DNA of 12,544 nt, taken from an uncultured Dialister sp. (GTDB lineage Bacteria > Bacillota > Negativicutes > Veillonellales > Dialisteraceae). Positions 7,875-12,544 of the stretch are shown piece after piece. The notes under the pieces were generated by a model. It did not search any database and was not told the origin of the DNA. It worked only from the letters and a program-made list of their open reading frames with translations. The stretch spans positions 1 to 12,544 of the forward strand of contig NZ_CAAFRZ010000182.1 of the NCBI RefSeq assembly GCF_900765565.1, written 5' to 3'. Position 1 is the stretch's first letter; each line of letters begins with the position of its first letter. The position numbers and the translations under genes are program-made.

Positions 7875-7905
7875 TTGACTGTATGATGGTCGTACGGTTT
7901 ATAAT
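7875..7905 (+). promoter_or_regulatory. MerR-type promoter/operator 2 (19-bp spacer with dyad)
   Basis: The -35 TTGACT (7875-7880) and the consensus -10 TATAAT (7900-7905) are separated by exactly 19 bp. The spacer holds GTATGA-TGG-TCGTAC; with flanking AC and GT the dyad spans 7878-7898. The 21-bp dyad is the reverse complement of the one at 577-597 with only two differences, so both are probably bound by the same dimer. The predicted start near 7912 is just before the cobalamin riboswitch. A consensus -10 and near-consensus -35 held apart by a 19-bp spacer indicate MerR-type activation. Confidence 0.85.
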
Positions 7906-7920
7906 ATTAAAAACACAACA

Positions 7921-8047
7921 GAAACATTTCGGGGAATCCGGTGGGAGGCCGGAGCTGTGCTGCAGCTGTATGGGGAGTTTTTCGATGGCAGTCCCTTCAC
8001 AAGGGCATCGGGAGGCGGGGAACCGAGTCAGGGTGCCGGGATGTTTC
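7921..8047 (+). promoter_or_regulatory. Cobalamin (B12) riboswitch
   Basis: The order of conserved blocks matches the cobalamin riboswitch core: GGGGAATCCGGTG (7931-7943), CCGGAGCTG followed by GCAGCTGTA (7949-7970), a P6-like hairpin GATG...CCCTT-CAC-AAGGG-CATC (7984-8009), GGGAGGCGGG (8010-8019), and GAGTCAGGGTGCC (8025-8037), the counterpart of the family's GCCAGGAGACC box. GAAACAT (7921-7927) pairs with ATGTTTC (8041-8047) to close the P1 stem. At about 127 nt it is compact, suggesting reduced peripheral helices. The usual CCCGC of the L5 loop is changed here (GTGCTGC). It begins about 10 nt after the predicted transcription start. Ligand preference cannot be read from sequence. Confidence 0.85.
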
Positions 8048-8073
8048 CGGAAAAGAATCAGTACATTCGCATG

Positions 8074-8128
8074 GCACGGATTGGATGATTTAGGCTAATG
8101 GCTTTTATATCCTTTTTCCGTGCTTTTT
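8074..8128 (+). terminator. Riboswitch expression-platform terminator
   Basis: GCACGGA (8074-8080) pairs with TCCGTGC (8117-8123) and is followed by TTTTT, with a smaller GGAT/ATCC stem inside. A competing pairing exists: GTGCC (8033-8037), inside the conserved riboswitch core, is complementary to GGCAC (8073-8077) in the left terminator arm. A plausible switch is that, without cobalamin, the core GTGCC sequesters the arm and transcription continues, while ligand binding locks the core and the terminator forms. It ends about 45 bp before the ATG of the next gene. Confidence 0.8.
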
Positions 8129-8173
8129 ATGTGGTTACAGGCGCTCTTAGTGTAACAGGAAAGGAGTGGTTCT

Positions 8174-8539
8174 ATGAAAAAATTATGTATATCCCTTCTG
8201 GTGGCAGCCCTGGTGATGGGGGCTTCTCCCGCTTGGGCGGAGGACGCAGCGGCGCCGCAGGCGGATCCGGCGGCTACCAATGTTTCTACGCCCTATCCCA
8301 CGGTGGATGGAGTGCTTCCGGCAGAGCCCCAGCCTCCGGCAGGCGGGGTGAAGGATTACGAGAATTTCAAAAAATATGCGGATGCGGTGAATGAGTACAT
8401 CAAAGCGGCACAGAAGTATATCGATGGAGCCACCAATGATGCCAATGACATCATCAACAAGAGAAATGAGGCGGTACAGAAAGCGCAGCATGTGGTGGAT
8501 GTGTACAATGCAAGCATTCCGAAGGAGGAGAAAAAATAA
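8174..8539 (+). CDS. Small secreted helical protein, B12-riboswitch controlled, family not recognised
   Basis: 121 aa. AAGGAG (8161-8166) lies 7 nt before ATG 8174. Residues 1-22 are a classic Sec signal peptide (MKKLC..., hydrophobic core, ASPAWA site) with no lipobox, so the mature protein should be soluble in the periplasm or released. Mature residues about 23-60 are Ala/Pro-rich and probably disordered. Residues about 61-121 are highly charged and predicted helical, ending in a Lys/Glu tail. I do not recognise the family. It is the first gene behind the cobalamin riboswitch and MerR-type promoter, with the TIM-barrel gene 23 bp downstream. Context suggests a role in handling cobamides or precursors outside the cytoplasm, but no cobamide-binding motif is visible. 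Confidence 0.85.
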   Translation: MKKLCISLLVAALVMGASPAWAEDAAAPQADPAATNVSTPYPTVDGVLPAEPQPPAGGVKDYENFKKYADAVNEYIKAAQKYIDGATNDANDIINKRNEAVQKAQHVVDVYNASIPKEEKK

Positions 8540-8562
8540 ATGACCGGCGGAGGGGATGCATA

Positions 8563-9528
8563 TTGAAGCAGTCAGTGAGTCATTATATGATGCCGTATGA
8601 CAGGGAAGAGGATATAAGAAAAATAATAACAGACCTCCATCTTGACGGCATTGAAAATCTGGTGTACGGGGAGGAGCCGGCAAAACATCCGGTACCCTCG
8701 CTCACCGTTGGATGCCATCTGGCCTACTGGCCGGACTGGATGAATTTTTATCTGGGGCGGAGCGATTTATATAAGAAGGACTTCCCTACAGAGAAGTCCC
8801 TCATCGACTATTTTGGAGGTACCACGGTGGAAGCCTGGGAGCGGCGGATCCGGAATAATATCCGGGCGGCGCTGGCAGAAAAGCCGGCGTACCTTGTGTG
8901 GCATGTGGCAGACTGCAGCGTGGAAGAAATCTGGACCCGACAGTTTCGCCACAGCAGCAAGGAAGTGCTGAAGGCAGCGGCAGAGGTGTACAGCGCCGTG
9001 GCCGATGAAGTCCCTTTATCGGTGCTTGTACTCTTTGAAAATATCTTCTGGCCGGGCCTCTATACCCTGAAGCCCGATGATGTGGACTACTTCTTCAACC
9101 GGCTTCCGGGGAAGAATGTGGGGATCATGCTGGATACTGGCCATCTCATGAACACGAACTGGAATATCCGGACCGAATCGGATGGAGCGGACTACGTCTG
9201 CCGTGTGGTGAACCGGCTGGGCAGTATGAAAAGCCTTATCAGGGGCATTCACCTGTCCTGTTCTATTTCCGCTGACTACCAGCGGACCCATGTGGGCCCA
9301 CCGCCGGCAAAGATTACACCGGAAATCATTGGCCACCACATCATCAGCATCGACCAGCACCGGCCCTTTACGACGGATGCGGCGAAGCGGATCGTAGATA
9401 CGGTGGAGCCGGAATTCCTGACCCATGAACTCTTCGGGCCGGACTTTTCCATACCGGTGGATAAGGTCACCATGCAGCGGAACGCAGCGATGGGCATCGG
9501 CAGCGGCAGGATGGAGAAAGAGGGGTAA
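8563..9528 (+). CDS. TIM-barrel metalloenzyme (AP-endonuclease-2 / xylose-isomerase-like), candidate CbiR-type cobamide remodelling hydrolase
   Basis: 321 aa, probably starting at TTG 8563, because GGAGGGG (8549-8555) lies 7 nt before it; the next in-frame ATG (8587) has no such site. Barrel landmarks follow the superfamily order: GIENLVYG (about 29-36), CHLAYWPDW (51-59), VWHVADC (112-118), LFEN with Glu159, LDTGH with Asp191 and His194, GIHLS with His230, and LTHEL with Glu289. These Glu, Asp and His residues are the expected divalent-metal ligands. CbiR from Akkermansia muciniphila belongs to this superfamily and hydrolyses the phosphoribosyl bond in the cobamide nucleotide loop, allowing lower-ligand exchange. 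Riboswitch control here makes that role likely, but it is inferred from fold and context rather than recognised sequence identity. Alternatives are a sugar isomerase/epimerase-like enzyme or a nuclease. No signal peptide, so cytosolic. Confidence 0.75.
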   Translation: MKQSVSHYMMPYDREEDIRKIITDLHLDGIENLVYGEEPAKHPVPSLTVGCHLAYWPDWMNFYLGRSDLYKKDFPTEKSLIDYFGGTTVEAWERRIRNNIRAALAEKPAYLVWHVADCSVEEIWTRQFRHSSKEVLKAAAEVYSAVADEVPLSVLVLFENIFWPGLYTLKPDDVDYFFNRLPGKNVGIMLDTGHLMNTNWNIRTESDGADYVCRVVNRLGSMKSLIRGIHLSCSISADYQRTHVGPPPAKITPEIIGHHIISIDQHRPFTTDAAKRIVDTVEPEFLTHELFGPDFSIPVDKVTMQRNAAMGIGSGRMEKEG

Positions 9529-9548
9529 CGGACAGAAAAGCGAAACAG

Positions 9549-9575
9549 AAAGTGCCTTGCAGGGAGGCGCTTTTT
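9549..9575 (+). terminator. Intrinsic terminator after the riboswitch operon
   Basis: AAAGTGCCT (9549-9557) pairs with AGGCGCTTT (9565-9573), with one G-T wobble and a 7-nt loop, and runs into TTTTT. It lies about 20 bp after the TIM-barrel stop and ends the two-gene operon. Confidence 0.85.
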
Positions 9576-10079
9576 GTTTGCGTGAAATTCTGCTGAATGG
9601 GTAATTGGGACGTGCTGTGGGGTCTGCATGATGATGGGCAAGTCACGAGCCTTGATCAGTGAGCCTTCAGCTCAATGCTCAAAGCCCTGCCTCCAATCGT
9701 CAGCTTGCCAAACTGTCCGATCCATCAGCCTGATTTAGTGACATATGGAAGAACGGAAATTTTCGTACATTGGTTAGGGTGGCGGAATTCAATGACAAGA
9801 AATTTATTGTAAATTCAATTTCAAGTATATGCTTATGGAGACTGATTTTTTGCTTGCATTTTGCATTATCAATAAAACAAGCAGTTGGCATAAAATACAA
9901 AACTTACGTAAATCTATGTTTAATTAAATATTGACTATTTGAAAATCATAGGGAAATTTGCTTGAATAGATTTCGATAAACTCTGCTGAATCGTCCCTAT
10001 TTAAATGACATTAAATCATCAGAAATAGTGGCAGTAATGACTTTAACACATAAAGAAAAGCAAAAAAATATCTTTAACA
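9576..10079. other. Long intergenic region without a recognised gene
   Basis: About 500 bp. The first part (9600-9720) is moderately GC-rich with small inverted repeats such as TGAGC/GCTCA (9660-9674). From about 9740 it becomes AT-rich. A TTGACT at 9931 lacks a good -10. TAAAGA/TCTTTA (10051-10056, 10071-10076) forms a weak dyad just before the putative promoter of the next gene. No tRNA, CRISPR or coding region is supportable. Confidence 0.5.
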
Positions 10080-10107
10080 TTGACTAAAGCCGGGGGGGTA
10101 GTACTCT
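10080..10107 (+). promoter_or_regulatory. Possible promoter of the trimeric autotransporter
   Basis: TTGACT (10080-10085) and TACTCT (10102-10107) are 16 bp apart; a better -10, TAGAAT (10107-10112), is at an unfavourable 21 bp. The spacer contains a run of seven Gs. The position fits a leader of about 115-120 nt before the start codon. The -35 is good and the -10 weak. Confidence 0.35.
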
Positions 10108-10120
10108 AGAATTAAACCTA

Positions 10121-10207
10121 GTTTTTCCACCGCAGGTAGGAGAAAATTTCAGGGAGAATATCCTATAGGAAAGATGCGTTTCCTGTTCCTGACGCAGATG
10201 GAAAAAC
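10121..10207 (+). other. Structured 5' leader of the trimeric autotransporter
   Basis: GTTTTTCCA (10121-10129) and TGGAAAAAC (10199-10207) form a 9-bp closing stem. Inside are the perfect palindrome TCCTATAGGA (10161-10170) and a stem TGCGT/ACGCA (10175-10179, 10192-10196), giving a possible multi-branched RNA that ends 11 nt before the Shine-Dalgarno (10219-10224). It does not match a riboswitch class I recognise. It could tune translation or mRNA stability. Confidence 0.4.
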
Positions 10208-10231
10208 AATTTATTTTTGGAGGGATTGCAT

Positions 10232-11677
10232 ATGATTAAAAGTAAAAAGTTATCTGGGGTCATTGCCGCTTCCATTATTCTTGCCGGAGGAACCGTTTTA
10301 GGCATGCAGACGGTTGGAGCTAATTCGTCAATGGAAGACACAATAAACGTTACAAAAAATGTGAATGCTGGCGGTGCTGTCAATGCTGGCAGTGTTAACA
10401 GCCGTGGTAATATTACTGCAAAAGATACAATTTCCGGTAAAACAATTACAGCTTCCGGAACCATCAAAGGGAAAGATCTGATTGGAAGTAACAGCATTAC
10501 CTCCCAAGGGACTATTTCTGCAACAGGAAATATTTCCACACAGGCTACTGTGGGCGCGAAAGAAATGGTAGCTCAGACGAATGTCACTGCTAATAATAAA
10601 GTTGTAGGTATGCAGGGTGTCGTGGACAACACTCTTGCATCGGGCAACTATGTCAAAGCAGGTGATACCGTAGGTCAGAACGTGAATGCTCTTGATCAAC
10701 AGTTTAAAACTGATAAAACAAGCACAGCCCTTCATGTAGATAAAGAAGGAAATCTGACGGTTGGAACAAACCACAAGGTTATGAAAGCGGTAAACGTATC
10801 TAGCGGCCTTAAAGATGGAACAACAGAGGCAGGTCAGGCAAATCTTGTCAGCGCTGATAATACAGTGGGTAAGAATTTAACTGCCTTAGATAACGCTATC
10901 GGAGTCGATGAACAGAAAATCAATGCCAACACAACTAACATTTCCAACCTGACAAAGAATGTAGTCGATATTACCAATACCCAGAATGCGGCAATCCAGC
11001 AGAATTCCAAAGCCATTGTGAGCGTAAAGGACATGGCACAGAAGGGCATTGATAAAGCCAATGCTGAAATCCATACCAATGCAGGAAACATTGCTCAGAA
11101 CAAAGCTGATATTGCAGCTAATAAAGGAGCCATCGCTGATGAAGCCGCAGCTCGTGAAGCAGGAGATACGAAGGAAGCCAATGAACGGACTGCTGCCGAT
11201 AACGCACTGCAGACCGGCCTCAATAAGGAAATTGCAACCCGTGAGGATGCAGTAACCCGCCTGCAGGACCGGATTCACGACGTATCTAAGGAAGTGGACA
11301 CCGTAGGTGCCCTGTCCATGGCTATGAGCGGACTCCATCCGCTGTCCTATGATGAAGGGGATGCCCGTTTCCAGCTGTCTGCCGCTGTAGGTACCTATGA
11401 TGGTACGGAAGCTCTGGCTCTGGGTGGATTCTACCACTTCAACCATGACGCTCTCCTTTCTGTAGGTGTGGCTACGGACCTGGGCGCTGATGAACATCGC
11501 ATGGGTGCCAATATCGGCTACACCCGGAGAATCGGTCAGGGTGGCCGCGTGGTCAATCCGAGCGCCGGCACTGTTTCCGATATCATGAAGGACATCCAGG
11601 CTCTGAAAGATAAGCAGGCTGCTTTGGAAGAAGAAAATGACAATCTGAAGAAACAGCTGGCTGCACTCCAGAAATAA
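10232..11677 (+). CDS. Trimeric autotransporter adhesin (YadA-like) with C-terminal coiled-coil extension
   Basis: 481 aa from ATG 10232, with GGAGGG (10219-10224) 7 nt upstream; an in-frame TTG at 10217 overlaps this site and is rejected. Residues 1-30 are a signal peptide. Residues about 31-110 hold repeated short units of the G-(N/T/S)-I-(T/S) kind, suggesting stacked beta-strands of a head. Next come FXG/neck-like and long coiled-coil segments (about 200-355) with many Asn-x-x-I/A heptads. A YadA-type anchor spans about 358-436 (VGALSMAMSGLHPL start, GFYHFNHDALLSVG strands, GANIGYTRRI end). Three chains should form one 12-strand barrel and present the stalk. Oddly, about 45 residues follow the anchor, including a leucine-rich coiled coil; canonical members end with the last strand. 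Flanked by its own leader and terminator, so monocistronic. Confidence 0.92.
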   Translation: MIKSKKLSGVIAASIILAGGTVLGMQTVGANSSMEDTINVTKNVNAGGAVNAGSVNSRGNITAKDTISGKTITASGTIKGKDLIGSNSITSQGTISATGNISTQATVGAKEMVAQTNVTANNKVVGMQGVVDNTLASGNYVKAGDTVGQNVNALDQQFKTDKTSTALHVDKEGNLTVGTNHKVMKAVNVSSGLKDGTTEAGQANLVSADNTVGKNLTALDNAIGVDEQKINANTTNISNLTKNVVDITNTQNAAIQQNSKAIVSVKDMAQKGIDKANAEIHTNAGNIAQNKADIAANKGAIADEAAAREAGDTKEANERTAADNALQTGLNKEIATREDAVTRLQDRIHDVSKEVDTVGALSMAMSGLHPLSYDEGDARFQLSAAVGTYDGTEALALGGFYHFNHDALLSVGVATDLGADEHRMGANIGYTRRIGQGGRVVNPSAGTVSDIMKDIQALKDKQAALEEENDNLKKQLAALQK

Positions 11678-11709
11678 TGGGTCCATGATTTGGAAATAAA
11701 GCTGAACTG

Positions 11710-11752
11710 AAAGAACTCCCATCACAGCAAGTGACTGTGATGGGAGTTCTTT
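11710..11752 (+). terminator. Intrinsic terminator after the trimeric autotransporter
   Basis: A perfect 18-bp stem (11710-11727 with 11735-11752) with a 7-nt CAAGTGA loop, ending in AAAG/CTTT with the T-rich TTTATTT on the plus strand. It lies 32 bp after the stop codon. Confidence 0.92.
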
Positions 11753-11802
11753 ATTTGGTAATTGGGGGGATGGTAAAGTTGAGGTTTAGCAGCTTAGAGC
11801 AG

Positions 11803-11833
11803 ATACACCCCCTCAGCCTTTGGCAGCTCCTCC
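11803..11833 (-). repeat. GC-rich intergenic repeat, partial copy 2 (inverted)
   Basis: The minus strand of this stretch matches 93-123 at 28 of 31 positions, including GAGCTGCC and GGCTGAGGGGGTG. Only the first hairpin (GCCAAAGGC here) is kept; the other hairpins of copy 1 are absent. Together with copy 1 it shows the element is dispersed. Confidence 0.75.
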
Positions 11834-11880
11834 AGAGGGGTAGCCAAGAAATTTGCTGTTGCTAAAAGTATCAATAATCC

Positions 11881-12336
11881 TCAGATAATTCTCAAAGCGT
11901 TGGGGAGGCGCACGTATTTCAGGTGCTCCGACATGTCCATGTAGAATTCTACGTCCGTGTAGAAGGTGTCCATGACTTCATGGAAGTGGGTGCCCAGGTC
12001 CTCTTTGAAGGTGTACTCCAGGTAGTAGGGGGTCCAGCCGGCTTTCATGAAGAAGTATTTCATGGGGTTCAGTTCCGGCGGGCAGGTGAGGTGGGCCGCA
12101 TCCAGCAGCTGTTCCCCTGTCACCCGGTCGAAGCCGAAGTAGGATGCCATGGAGAGGACCAGCAGTTTCAGCTTGTAGTCCTTTTCTACCAGGTCCAGCA
12201 CGTCCATATTGACATAGAGATCGGAAGCAATGGAGCGGATTTCTTTTTCCCTGGCTTTGTATTCTTCTTCTGTCAGGGTGATGGGAAATCCGTTCTTCAT
12301 TTCATAGAGCAGGCCTTTTTTCACTGTGGTATCCAT
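11881..12336 (-). CDS. Hypothetical 151-aa cytosolic protein
   Basis: ATG at 12336 with AAAGGAGG (minus strand, 12343-12350) 6 nt upstream. No signal peptide or transmembrane helix. The N-terminal half is charged and helical (a TLTEEEYKAREKEI segment, then LVEKDYKLKLLVLSMASYFGF). The C-terminal half is rich in aromatic residues (MKYFFMKAGWTPYYLEY, then FYTDVEFYMDM). I do not recognise a domain and see no catalytic signature. It sits alone with its own extended -10 promoter. A plus-strand ORF overlapping it is judged a shadow because it lacks an RBS and protein-like composition. Confidence 0.85.
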   Translation of the reverse strand: MDTTVKKGLLYEMKNGFPITLTEEEYKAREKEIRSIASDLYVNMDVLDLVEKDYKLKLLVLSMASYFGFDRVTGEQLLDAAHLTCPPELNPMKYFFMKAGWTPYYLEYTFKEDLGTHFHEVMDTFYTDVEFYMDMSEHLKYVRLPNALRII

Positions 12337-12368
12337 GGGAATCCTCCTTTGTAATAAAATTGATGATT

Positions 12369-12387
12369 ATCTATATAGATTATACCA
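12369..12387 (-). promoter_or_regulatory. Extended -10 promoter with adjacent palindrome, for the 151-aa gene
   Basis: The minus strand reads TGGTATAAT (plus-strand 12379-12387), an extended -10 that can work without a strong -35; no good -35 is visible. Immediately downstream, over the expected start site, lies the perfect 12-bp palindrome ATCTATATAGAT (12369-12380), a possible operator. The predicted start is about 35 nt from the ATG. Confidence 0.55.
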
Positions 12388-12415
12388 TAGATTGAGGTAT
12401 GTGACTATTGCGGTT

Positions 12416-12521
12416 TGTAGAGCTGTTGAGAGTGCTGATGGATAGAGTCATTCGCACGGGGGCTTCTAGCTACTAGCGGCTAGCAACTAGGAAAGCTCTA
12501 CAGCCTACGGCACGAATGACT
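12416..12521. repeat. Intergenic element with interleaved inverted repeats
   Basis: Two 9-bp inverted pairs interleave: TGTAGAGCT (12416-12424) with AGCTCTACA (12494-12502), and AGTCATTCG (12446-12454) with CGAATGACT (12513-12521). Between them CTAGCTACTAG (12466-12476) and CTAGCAACTAG (12480-12490) form an imperfect hairpin with a CGG loop. The A-B-A'-B' order means only one outer pair can form at a time unless a pseudoknot forms. It looks like a dispersed palindromic intergenic repeat or small MITE, but no second copy is present in this window to prove it. Confidence 0.5.
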
Positions 12522-12544
12522 GGCGGAAATACCGGATGGGAAGC

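Noticed and set aside
8098-8394. Plus-strand frame overlapping the riboswitch terminator and the secreted-protein gene
   Set aside because: Starts inside the terminator hairpin and reads a Gly/Arg-rich alternate frame of a gene with a clear signal peptide.
9655-9722. Minus-strand stretch reading GQFGKLTIGGRALSIELKAH then stop, protein-like in look
   Set aside because: Only about 20 residues before an upstream in-frame stop. It might be the tail of a decayed gene, but too short to call without a database search.
10217-10231. Upstream TTG start for the trimeric autotransporter
   Set aside because: It overlaps the Shine-Dalgarno GGAGGG. ATG 10232 has ideal spacing and gives a standard signal peptide.
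11923-12354. 143-codon plus-strand frame antisense to the 151-aa gene
   Set aside because: Phe/Val/His-rich composition typical of a shadow frame. The minus-strand gene has the strong RBS and promoter.

Overview
The window looks like chromosomal DNA from a diderm Firmicute (class Negativicutes, for example a Dialister-, Acidaminococcus-, Megasphaera- or Veillonella-like gut or oral organism). Two things support this. It has purine-rich AGGAGG-type ribosome binding sites and strong intrinsic terminators, as in Firmicutes. It also encodes two different outer-membrane autotransporters, which need a second membrane. The genus cannot be fixed by eye.

Layout. 1-573 is non-coding: a GC-rich multi-hairpin intergenic repeat (about 81-210), then AT-rich DNA. 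At 574-604 is a promoter with a 19-bp spacer carrying a dyad, followed by a hairpin at the expected RNA 5' end, a 60-codon ORF (688-870) and a strong terminator (980-1027). A giant classical (type Va) autotransporter of 1818 aa follows (1222-6678), with three diverged passenger modules, a Pro-rich linker and a C-terminal beta-barrel. It converges, across a 21-bp-stem bidirectional terminator, on a MerR-family regulator with a GyrI/BmrR-like effector domain (6840-7679, minus).

Divergent from merR, a second 19-bp-spacer promoter (7875-7905) has almost the same dyad as the first. It reads into a cobalamin riboswitch (about 7921-8047) with a terminator-type expression platform (8074-8128), then a two-gene operon: a small secreted helical protein (8174-8539) and a TIM-barrel metalloenzyme of the AP-endonuclease-2 / xylose-isomerase-like superfamily (8563-9528). 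The riboswitch makes the TIM barrel a good candidate for a CbiR-type cobamide-remodelling enzyme.

After a roughly 700-bp intergenic region with a structured leader comes a trimeric (YadA-like) autotransporter (10232-11677), which unusually carries a coiled coil after its membrane anchor. The window ends with an unidentified 151-aa cytosolic protein on the minus strand (11881-12336) and another intergenic inverted-repeat element (12416-12521).

How the parts may work together (inference): the MerR protein probably acts at both dyad promoters, so one local regulator would control the 60-aa gene (and perhaps read-through into the giant adhesin) and, jointly with a B12 riboswitch, the secreted protein plus cobamide enzyme. 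This MerR/B12-riboswitch/secreted-protein/TIM-barrel locus is the most promising candidate for an undescribed system in the window.
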